A stretch of DNA of 64,000 bases from an uncultured Pirellulaceae bacterium (lineage in GTDB: Bacteria > Planctomycetota > Planctomycetia > Pirellulales > Pirellulaceae): positions 62,001 to 126,000 of the forward strand of contig CALDHM010000007.1 of NCBI GenBank assembly GCA_937941455.1, read 5' to 3'. The position numbers were made by a program, and so were the translations under genes. Of this stretch, positions 18,025 to 26,598 are shown piece by piece. The notes under the pieces are model-generated. The model searched no databases. It had not been told where the DNA came from and was given only the letters and a program-made list of their open reading frames with translations. The first letter of the stretch is position 1, and every line of letters starts with the position of its first letter.

Positions 18025-20484
18025 ATGCTCGACCAACTCCCCCCCCACCTTGGTGAACGCACCCGAGTGATTCGCGAGGTTTCGGCCGCGGCGGCCCAGC
18101 AAGGTGAATTGGTGGTTTACTGGATGCGGAATGCCGTGCGGCTGGAGGAGAATCCGGCCTTGGATGTCGCTTGCTGGCTCGCTCATCGCTTGGATTTGCC
18201 TTTACTCATCTATCATGCAATCTCGGAGCATTACCCCTATGCATCTGATCGGCATCACACGTTCATGCTCGAGGGAGCGATGGACGTACAAGCCCGAGCC
18301 GAATCGCGCGGATTCGCCTACGCCTTCCATCTCGCGACTCCTGCCGATCGCCGCCCGCATTTGATCGAACTTGCGCGGCGAGCGGCGGCTGTGGTCACCG
18401 AGGACATGCCTGTCGATCCACCGCGGCACTTTTTGCGGAGGCTCAGCGAACGATCGACGACGCCGCTGATCGCCGTCGATACCGCCTGCGTGGTGCCGAT
18501 GCAGGTCGTCGGCCGTCCCTACACGCGTGCCTATCAATTCCGCGAAGCCACGAAGAAACTTTACAAGGAGCGGCTACATCGACCTTGGCCCGAATCGGTT
18601 ATTCCCGTGAAAACGTATCCGCTCACTCGGTTGCCGTTCACACCACTCAAGGTCACTTGCGACGCCATCGGCGACTTGGTGGCGGCCTGCGAGATCGACC
18701 ATGCCGTGGGTCCAGTGCTAGATACCGGCGGCGGATCGACGGCGGGGTACCAGCGTTGGCACGATTTTTTCGAACGAGGAATTCGCCAATATGCCAACGA
18801 TCGCAACCATCCCTTGCGCGATGCGGTCAGCCGCCTTTCCCCCTATCTGCATTATGGCATGGTCTCGCCGCTGCGGATCGCTCGCGAGGCGGCCGCGTTG
18901 AAACACCCCGGCGCGGAAAAGTTCCTGGATGAGTTGCTCATCTGGCGCGAACTGGCCTACGCCTTTTGCTTCTACCGCGCGGATCACGACCAGTGGACGG
19001 CGTTGCCCGATTGGGCCCAAGGAACGCTCACCGAGCATGCAAACGATCCTCGACCGGCCCTCCTCGACTGGGAAACTTTGGCCCGCGGCCAATCGGGTGA
19101 TCCCTTGTGGGACGCGGCGCAGCACTCGCTGCTCGCTCACGGCGAACTGCACAACAATGTTCGCATGACCTGGGGCAAGGCGATACTGAATTGGACCGCC
19201 AGTCCGTTCGAAGCCTTGGCGACGATCATCGATTTGAACCATCGCTACGCTTTGGATGGCCGCGACCCGGCATCATACGGCGGAATTCTCTGGTGCCTCG
19301 GTCAATTCGATCGCCCATTTTCTCCCGAGCTTCCGATTTTAGGTACGGTTCGGCCGCGACCGACCGACGAACACGCGCGGCGGCTTCCACCGGAAAGGTA
19401 TCTTCAACATTTGCTCCGTCGCATCGAGTCCCGTTTGCTTCGCGTCGCCGTGATCGGCGCGGGGCTTTCCGGTATGATGGCAGCCCGCACACTGGTCGAT
19501 AACGGTCATGCTGTAACCGTGTTCGAAAAAAGTCGCGGCGTGGGCGGGCGCATGGCAACCCGGCGGCTGGAGGATGGTATCAGCGTCGATCATGGAGCTC
19601 AGTACTTCACCGTTCGGGATCCGCGGCTGCAGCGGTATGCCCGAGCGTGGCTCGCTCAAGGGCTGATCGCCCCTTGGCCCAATCGACGCCGCGGAGACTC
19701 GCAACGAATCGCCATGCTGAATCGGGGCGTTCAAGGTTTTGTCGATGACGGCCAGGAACGATTTGTCGGAGTACCCTCGATGAATGCCGTTTGTAAGCAT
19801 CTGGCACGCGGTTTGACTGTGCAAACCGAGACGAGAATTGTCGCGTTAGATGCCTCGAGTGATGGCTGGTCGTTGTCCGACGAACAGGGGAACAGCTTTG
19901 GTCCATTCGATTACCTGATTTTGTCGTGCCCTGCCGAGCAAACCGCCGACTTGCTGCAGGGACGGTCGCCTCTCAGCGAACAAGCTCGGCGCGTAACGAT
20001 GGAACCCTGCTGGGCGGCCATGTGGATGCTCCCGCGGCCGCTCGCGACCGATTGGGTCGCGGCGTTTGTGAGCGATTCGCCCTTGAGCTGGATTGCTCGC
20101 AACAGTACGAAACCAGGCCGCGTCGACGGTCGAGAATTGATCGTGGCCCACGCCAATCCAGGATGGACGCGGCAGCATTGGGATCAGGATGCAACGACCG
20201 TCGTTAACGAGTTGCTTCGTGAGCTGTGGATCGCGACGGGCGCCGAGCCGCACGAACCCAGTTTGGCTCTCGGCCATCGCTGGAAGTATGCACTGGCCAG
20301 CGAAGGGAATTCAGCAGGGGCTTGGTTCGATCGAGATCAACGAATCGTCGTCTGCGGGGATTGGGTGGCCGGTTCGCGTGTCGAAGGGGCCTTTTTGAGC
20401 GGCATGGCAGCGGCGGGGAGAGTTTTGGGAAGCATCCCGAAAATCGAATCCAGCAAACCCCGGCAACTCACTATGTTTTCGTGA
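18025..20484 (+). CDS. Fusion: class II CPD photolyase (N-terminal ~470 aa) plus renalase-like FAD/NAD(P)-dependent oxidoreductase (C-terminal ~345 aa)
   Basis: N-terminal: LVVYWMRNAVRLEENPALDVA..., ELLIWRELAYAFCFYRADHDQWTALPDWAQGTL..., NNVRMTWGKAILNWTASPFEALATIIDLNHRYALDGRDPASYGGILWCLGQFDRPFSPELPILGTVRPR. C-terminal: LRVAVIGAGLSGMMAARTLVDNGHAVTVFEKSRGVGGRMATRRLEDGISVDHGAQYFTVRDPRLQRY... One 819-codon frame. Confidence 0.92.
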   Translation: MLDQLPPHLGERTRVIREVSAAAAQQGELVVYWMRNAVRLEENPALDVACWLAHRLDLPLLIYHAISEHYPYASDRHHTFMLEGAMDVQARAESRGFAYAFHLATPADRRPHLIELARRAAAVVTEDMPVDPPRHFLRRLSERSTTPLIAVDTACVVPMQVVGRPYTRAYQFREATKKLYKERLHRPWPESVIPVKTYPLTRLPFTPLKVTCDAIGDLVAACEIDHAVGPVLDTGGGSTAGYQRWHDFFERGIRQYANDRNHPLRDAVSRLSPYLHYGMVSPLRIAREAAALKHPGAEKFLDELLIWRELAYAFCFYRADHDQWTALPDWAQGTLTEHANDPRPALLDWETLARGQSGDPLWDAAQHSLLAHGELHNNVRMTWGKAILNWTASPFEALATIIDLNHRYALDGRDPASYGGILWCLGQFDRPFSPELPILGTVRPRPTDEHARRLPPERYLQHLLRRIESRLLRVAVIGAGLSGMMAARTLVDNGHAVTVFEKSRGVGGRMATRRLEDGISVDHGAQYFTVRDPRLQRYARAWLAQGLIAPWPNRRRGDSQRIAMLNRGVQGFVDDGQERFVGVPSMNAVCKHLARGLTVQTETRIVALDASSDGWSLSDEQGNSFGPFDYLILSCPAEQTADLLQGRSPLSEQARRVTMEPCWAAMWMLPRPLATDWVAAFVSDSPLSWIARNSTKPGRVDGRELIVAHANPGWTRQHWDQDATTVVNELLRELWIATGAEPHEPSLALGHRWKYALASEGNSAGAWFDRDQRIVVCGDWVAGSRVEGAFLSGMAAAGRVLGSIPKIESSKPRQLTMFS

Positions 20485-20581
20485 TCGGATACTAAGTTAC
20501 ACACCTGAAACGATCGCTCACTTTCGCTTCAGGTTACGACCGCTGACGGTTAGCCGAGTGGCAGATACGCAGCCACCCTCG

Positions 20582-20632
20582 CCGGATGGTAGCTACCAAG
20601 TAAGACTACCATCTGGCGACGGTAGCTACCGT
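20582..20632. repeat. Nested palindromes (two GGTAGCTACC units; GATGGTAG/CTACCATC stem) between convergent genes
   Basis: gatggtag ctaccaagtaaga ctaccatc tggcgac ggtagctacc. Confidence 0.65.
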
Positions 20633-20804
20633 ATGTTTTCAATGGCCGCTCGCATGAGGGGAGAGGTTTTAATCGCCCTTGCTGACGCGGCGGGGGCCGA
20701 TGCTGACGCGGCGGGTTGCGTTGCTCGTGCGGTAGGATGCCTTGCTGATACGGTTGCGATTGCGTGTGGCCCCCGCATCACCGCATCATGTATGGCGCCA
20801 GTGG

Positions 20805-21440
20805 TCAATGGTCGTCTTGCAATAAAGCTGCGATCCTCGTGGTGACCAGATCGATCGCCGCTTGATTGTGCCCCCCCTCGGGGAGAATCACGTCAGCATA
20901 TCGTTTACTCGGCTCGACGAATTCCAAATGCATCGGGCGGACCGTTTTGAGGTATTGGTCGATCACCGATTTTGTGGTGCGGGAGCGTTCCGCCAGGTCC
21001 CGTTCTAGTCGCCGGATGAACCGCAAATCGGCATCGGTGTCGACGAAAATTTTGACATCGAGCAACATCCGCAACTCGCGTTCGGCCAAAATCAAAATCC
21101 CTTCCACCATGATCACTCGCCGCGGCGCTACAGGAATCGTCCGAGTGGTTCGGCTGTGGGTGGCGAAGTCGTAGACCGGCAATTCGACCGGTACGCCTCG
21201 TTTCAAGGCGCGAATATGTTGGATCAACAAATCCGTATCGAGCGAATTGGGGTGATCGAAATTAACCTCAGCCCGTTGCGTCGGCGGTAGTCCTGCCAAC
21301 TCCTTATAATAGGCGTCGTGCGGCAAGAAGGCGATTCGATCGGGGCCGACGCGATTGAGTAGCGTCTGCGCCACCGTCGTTTTTCCCGAGCCCGAACCGC
21401 CGGCAATTCCGATGACCAGCGGAAGTGGATTGTTTGACAT
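20805..21440 (-). CDS. udk: Uridine kinase
   Basis: MSNNPLPLVIGIAGGSGSGKTTVAQTLLNRV (P-loop), FLPHDAYYKEL, FDHPNSLDTDLLIQHIRALKRG, PVYDFATHSR, VIMVEGILIL. Confidence 0.92.
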   Translation of the reverse strand: MSNNPLPLVIGIAGGSGSGKTTVAQTLLNRVGPDRIAFLPHDAYYKELAGLPPTQRAEVNFDHPNSLDTDLLIQHIRALKRGVPVELPVYDFATHSRTTRTIPVAPRRVIMVEGILILAERELRMLLDVKIFVDTDADLRFIRRLERDLAERSRTTKSVIDQYLKTVRPMHLEFVEPSKRYADVILPEGGHNQAAIDLVTTRIAALLQDDH

Positions 21441-21492
21441 GGCCTCATCTTGCCCTGCGAACAGACGTTGGTTGAAATCGCCACGATTGTAC

Positions 21493-21517
21493 AAAAAAAC
21501 CCGGCTTGTTAGCCGGG
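21493..21517 (-). terminator. Rho-independent terminator downstream of the FliA-type sigma gene
   Basis: Minus strand CCCGGCTAACAAGCCGGGTTTTTTT. Confidence 0.8.
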
Positions 21518-21559
21518 TGGTGGGGAGGGGGATGTCTTCGGCAACGGCTGATCGGCCGC

Positions 21560-22351
21560 TTATTGCGGGCCGACGAATTCGTTACGGCGTCGTTCGAGTT
21601 GGGATTGCAGGCGTTGAACGATGCTGCTGTGCATTTGACTGACGCGGCTTTCGCTAAGGTCGAGCGTGGCCCCGATTTCTTTCATAGTCAGTTCTTCGTA
21701 ATAGTAGAGAATGATGATTAAGCGTTCATTGCGATTGAGCCCCTTGGTCACCAGACGCATCAGATCGGCTTTTTGGATTCTGCGGGTCGGATCTTCCCCT
21801 TTGCGGTCTTCGAGAATGTCGATTTCGCGGACATCTTTGTAGCCGTCCGTTTCGTAACACTTCTTGTTGAGGCTCACCAGGTTGACCGCACTGGCGTCCA
21901 TCATCATCCGCTCGAGTTCTTTGACGGCCAGGCCCATGTGCTCGGCAAGTTCTTGCTCGGTGGGAGCGCGGCCCAGCTTGTTTTCAAGCTGCTTGGTCGC
22001 CTCGTTCAATTTGCTGGCCTTCGATCGCACCAACCGCGGCACCCAGTCCATCGTGCGCAATTCGTCCAACATGGCTCCGCGGATACGAGGGACGCAGTAA
22101 GTTTCAAACTTGACGCCGCGATCCATGTCGAAGGCTTCGATCGCATCCATCAAGCCGAATACGCCAGCAGATACGAGGTCATCCAACTCGACTCCATCGG
22201 GCAATCGCTGCCAGATCCGCTCGCCATTGTATTTCACTAGCGGGAAATACTTTTCCATCAGTTTGTTGCGAAGCTCTTGATTGGTTGGGTCCTTTTTGTA
22301 TTGAATCCAAACTTCTTGAATATCATCCGAGACTTGAGCAGCTGTCGCCAT
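21560..22351 (-). CDS. fliA: RNA polymerase sigma factor FliA/WhiG family
   Basis: IQEVWIQYKKDPTNQELRNKLMEKYFPLVKYNGERIWQRLPDGVELDDLVSAGVFGLMDAIEAFD...RGAMLDELRTMDWVPRLVR...LTMKEIGATLDLSESRVSQMHSSIVQRL. Confidence 0.93.
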   Translation of the reverse strand: MATAAQVSDDIQEVWIQYKKDPTNQELRNKLMEKYFPLVKYNGERIWQRLPDGVELDDLVSAGVFGLMDAIEAFDMDRGVKFETYCVPRIRGAMLDELRTMDWVPRLVRSKASKLNEATKQLENKLGRAPTEQELAEHMGLAVKELERMMMDASAVNLVSLNKKCYETDGYKDVREIDILEDRKGEDPTRRIQKADLMRLVTKGLNRNERLIIILYYYEELTMKEIGATLDLSESRVSQMHSSIVQRLQSQLERRRNEFVGPQ

Positions 22352-22881
22352 GCAATCCTCCCTGATTGGTTGCGATGTTATTCCCCGCCGATGACCGCGG
22401 CCATCGGCTTGATCTTCGAACGTTCAACGTTTATCTCGCGATTGGCAGGCCCGTGATCGCGGTGGCGACCACGAGTGCCGTTCGACGGGCTGCTGAATAT
22501 CAAAACGATCAAGTCCGCGTCAATGAAATTTTTACAACTTTTGAAAAAATCTCCTGACCCTCGCCCGGTCCGCGCACCGCGGCGTAAATCGGTTATCGAG
22601 TCGGCTCGTTGGCAACTTGAGTAAATTCGGCACTTGCAGCAAAAATTTTCGCCATTGGCCGGTAGGGACGACGACCAGGTAGATGGGGGCGGAGCCAGGA
22701 CGAGCCGGTTAAGCAGGGGGCGGGGAACGAAATTTTTCTGAAGGAGCCCCTATCCTTCTTTCCTGACGCAGAAGCGTACATTGTTTCCCAATTGAAGGTT
22801 CTCCTCAACCGAGCCCGCGCATAGGCTTCGGGCTAGCGCGGTCATCCGTTTTGGAATAGGGACTTTGCTGGAGAGCATCGG

Positions 22882-24975
22882 CTAGGCAGCCGCCTGATTG
22901 GTCTTCCCTTTGGGCAGGTCTCCAGGAGTGATCTCGGCGATCATGTTCAACGAACTCGGATTCGGCACCTCACCCTCGCTGAGGACGACCACTCGCGGAT
23001 GCAATTCCGCGATCGTGTTTTTCACAACCTCGGCAATCGTCGCGCTGACCAGCAAGACCGGGCGATGGCCGAAGCTGAGCAGGTGATGAGCACCCGACTG
23101 GACAGCCATGCGGAGATTGCGCTGTATCGTCGCATTGAACTTGACCGAATTTTGAACCCCGTTGTCGCGCTCGACCACGGCATTCTCCAGCGAATCCGTC
23201 AAGTCATCGGCAATCCCAAAGCAGGTAATCCGGCCTTCGGCGTCGGACAGCCGTTGTGCCGTATGCCTTCGCAGCGCGTCGCGAATCTCGCGGACTTGTG
23301 CTCGCACGTCGCTGGCCTGGCCTTTGTTCTCGTTGAGGCATTCCAAAATCAAATGCATGGGCCGTAGGGCGATTCCCTCACGTAACAATTGGCGAAATAT
23401 TTTTTGCAATTGTCCGATCGAGACGACATCGGGCACCGTATCAGCAACTAATCGCGGGAACGTCTTCTTGATTTCTTCGATCAACTCGTTGGTTGCGTCT
23501 CGGGTCAGCAGTTGATCGGCATACTCATGCACCAGCCACCGCATCGATTGCACGAGCACCGCGGTGGGGCTGTACATACGGCATCCGGCTGGAATGGTCT
23601 CAGGAGCATGGGCCATCCACACCGAGTACGGTGCCCAATCCCAACTCGCGCGGCGTTCGCCGACCGGAAAATTATCGCGAGTGAATACGCAGAGCAGCTT
23701 GTCGCGTTCGATCACCCCTTCGAGAACGACATTGCCATCAAGCAAGACGCGGCAGTGATCCCCAGGTATATGCAAGTTGTCGCGGATACGGACCTTGGGT
23801 AGGACGATCCCGAGATCCGCGGCGATTTCACCGCGCAGTTTGCTGATTTCACTGACCAGATTTTGGCCGGGCTGAGTTCCGCATAGCACCAGCAGTTGCG
23901 ACCCGAGTTGCAGCTCGATTTGGTCGGTCTCGAGAAACCGTTCGATTTTGGCTTCTTTCGGCGGGAGTTTTGCTTCGCGGCTAGAATTAGCCGGCTGACT
24001 TTTTTCGGCCTTCGACAGGCTGAAGGCAGCCCAGCCGAGCAGGCCGGCCATGCTCCAAAGGGGAAGGGCAGGCAAACTTGCCAGCGGCAGCACAGCCAAA
24101 AATCCGGCAGCAGCCCACAGTGCCCAGGGCGAGCGCAGCAGTTGTCCGACAGAATCCTCCGGCAGGTTCGATTCATCCGTACCTCGAGTGATCAGCAAGC
24201 CGGCCGCGATGCTGATCAACAGTGCGGGGAGTTGACTGACCAGACCGTCGCCAATGGTCAGCCGGGCGAAAACGTTCGCCGCCTCGGTCATGCTCATCCC
24301 TGACAAGACACCTTGGAGCAAGCCGCCGATGATATTGATTCCGGTGATCACGACGCCGGCAATCGCGTCGCCGCGGACATACTTGCTGGCCCCATCCATG
24401 GACCCCTGAAAGTCGGCGTATTGCACCAACTCGCGTCGCCGCCGTTGGGCTTCTTCGAAGGTAATCGCGCCGCTGTTCAAATCGGCGTCGATCGCCATTT
24501 GCCTGCCGGGCATCGCATCGAGTGCGAAGCGAGCGGCGACCTCGCCAATACGCGTGGCCCCCTTGGTGATCACGAGGAACTGCACGATGAAGAGGATCAG
24601 GAAAATGATCGAGCCAACGACCAGGCTATCGGCCGCCACGAATTGCGCGAAACCATGGATCATTTGGCCTGCGGCCGCCTCCCCCATGGTCGCTCCTTGC
24701 GACAAGATCAAACGGGTAGTCGCGACGTTGAGGGATAGGCGGGTCAGCGTCGACACGAGCAACAGCGCAGGAAACACTCGCAGCTCTAATGGCGTTCGCA
24801 CAAACAGCGTGGTCAACAACAGGACAACGGCCAAGCCGAGATTCGCCGCCAACAAGATATCCATCAGCCAGGTCGGCAATGGGAAATAGATCACCAGCAT
24901 CGACAGCAACATCGCTGCTGGCAATGCCATTTGAAAAACGACTTTTTTCGCGGAACGCTCCATCAACCGTTGCAT
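22882..24975 (-). CDS. flhA: Flagellar biosynthesis protein FlhA
   Basis: [42 protein letters not shown]...[38 protein letters not shown]-type FHIPEP signature...[26 protein letters not shown]. Confidence 0.95.
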   Translation of the reverse strand: [697 protein letters not shown]

Positions 24976-25083
24976 CCATGCCGGGTTGCTGACTTTTTGA
25001 ATTTCGCCTCAAGTTTTCGAGTACGACGGCCGAAACGGTAGCCGATTCGCACAAAAACGTCCAGGCGAAGTTGAGGCTCACTG

Positions 25084-25183
25084 GGCTTTGTGCCGAAACA
25101 ACCAGCCGGAACGCGTTAGCGTGCGGTTTACGGAAAAACCGCGGATTAGCGCAACCGCAGTCGACAGGCTTTGGCTTAAAGCC
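25084..25183. repeat. REP/BIME-like palindromic element bounded by GGCTTT...AAAGCC
   Basis: ggctttgtgccgaaacaaccagccggaacgcgttagcgtgcggtttacggaaaaaccgcggattagcgcaaccgcag...ggcttaaagcc. Confidence 0.7.
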
Positions 25184-26367
25184 TAGGAGAACCAGACCAC
25201 GCTAGCCGTGAAGCCATGAATGAAATTCCGCGAATTGACAGCACCGATTTCGCCAGCAGCAAAAAAGCCGGCGACAGGGATGGGGCCCAGGTACTCTTGA
25301 ATCGCCGCCGAGTCATGATTCGGCTCTGAGAACAAGTTCGTCCCGCGGCCGTTGCACGAAAATACCAGTGCTGCGGCTGGCGACACCGGCGCGACTTCTG
25401 CAACGCTGGCTTTCAATAATTGCCTGAGGTCGGAATCTGCCGATTCTTCATCCCGAATGTGAAACTGGACCGTCTGGCCGACTCGGACAAAATCATTGAC
25501 GACGAGAAAGCCCTGTTCGTGATCGATTTGCATCACATTGCGGATCAAGAAATCGCCATAGCCGAACTTGTCGCGGAACTCGGAGATCGCCACGCCCAAA
25601 TGCAAGCCGTGCTGCAACGTCCGCTGGTCACGAGTCGGCAACTCGCGATAGATTTTGACAAATTGTTCGACGGCCGGATGCCCCCCCAATTCGCTGATTT
25701 GATTGCGTTCGGCCTTGGTGATCACCATCGGGTATCCGATGGGGCGGCAGCCCTGCGATACCACCGTCGAAATCGTCGAGGCAGAATCCAGGACCACGAA
25801 GGCAGCCCCGTGATTGACGATTTGGCGATTCACAATCAGCCGCGAATCGCCCGGAGAGGAAGCGGCACTGGCCATGCCACCGGCCACCTTCAAGCCCGGG
25901 TGCTCTTCGTTGAGCCGGTGCAGGAACAAGTCCATGGGGAAGGTGAAGGGGTCGGCCAAAGCGAGCAGGAATCGCTGTCGCCCTTGGTGCGGCCGTTCGA
26001 CTTGATCCAGCAAGCTGGGAAAACCCGCAAAAGCCACACCCTCGTGGGTACGCTGGTACTGGAGATGGACGACATCGGGTTGACAATCGCCGAACTGAGC
26101 CCCCCACAGCACCACGGTGGGACCTTCCTCCAATTCGCGCTCGTTGCAAATCGTTGCGATCGAATTGCAGCCGGCCATGGCTGCCTCGGGAAACGCCAGC
26201 ACCCCCTCGGTTAACCCTTGGGTCAAGGCCTCATCATCCTCATGCCCCGCGTAAAACCACAGCAACAAATTCGGCTCTGGGAGATGAGCCCGCAATTGAT
26301 CGACACATTCCCGAACCGCTGCCGAAAAGTCGGACTTCGAAGAAAAACAAGTGAAAAACTGATTCAT
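25183..26367 (-). CDS. FIST N/C sensory-domain protein
   Basis: 'LLWFYAGHEDDEALTQGLTEGVLAFPEAAMAGCNS', 'VSQGCRPIGYPMVITKAERNQISELGGHPAVEQF', 'ALVFSCNGRGTNLFSEPNHDSAAIQEYLGPIPVAGFFAAGEIGAVNSRNFIHGFTASVV'. Start at 26367 chosen over 26421. Confidence 0.88.
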   Translation of the reverse strand: MNQFFTCFSSKSDFSAAVRECVDQLRAHLPEPNLLLWFYAGHEDDEALTQGLTEGVLAFPEAAMAGCNSIATICNERELEEGPTVVLWGAQFGDCQPDVVHLQYQRTHEGVAFAGFPSLLDQVERPHQGRQRFLLALADPFTFPMDLFLHRLNEEHPGLKVAGGMASAASSPGDSRLIVNRQIVNHGAAFVVLDSASTISTVVSQGCRPIGYPMVITKAERNQISELGGHPAVEQFVKIYRELPTRDQRTLQHGLHLGVAISEFRDKFGYGDFLIRNVMQIDHEQGFLVVNDFVRVGQTVQFHIRDEESADSDLRQLLKASVAEVAPVSPAAALVFSCNGRGTNLFSEPNHDSAAIQEYLGPIPVAGFFAAGEIGAVNSRNFIHGFTASVVWFS

Positions 26368-26544
26368 GCAATGAGTGCACCGTCGGGACCAAAGCCATGT
26401 GGTCAGCATACCAGCTAGCAAGCCGTTTGGCAGGACGTCCAGGGGCGATGACGAGACAAATCCCGGAGCGATTCCGAGCAGGCCTCAAAACCGCGACTGC
26501 GGGAAATGATTTTGCCCTTGGTAGACCAACTCAAGTTGAGTAGA

Positions 26545-26574
26545 TTGACGCCAAATCATTTCTTTTCGTTATCT
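26545..26574 (+). promoter_or_regulatory. Candidate sigma70-type promoter for lpxD
   Basis: TTGACG - 18 nt - TTATCT, about 25 nt upstream of the ATG at 26599. Confidence 0.4.
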
Positions 26575-26598
26575 ACACTCAGGAAAGGAATCCTGACA

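Noticed and set aside
25420-26214. 264-aa ORF antisense to the FIST gene
   Set aside because: No motif; the sense strand is a well-supported FIST protein.
25183-26367. FIST gene considered as part of a chemotaxis/flagellar operon with flhA
   Set aside because: Same strand as flhA but separated by a ~100-bp palindromic element and ~100 bp more; no chemotaxis genes in the window.
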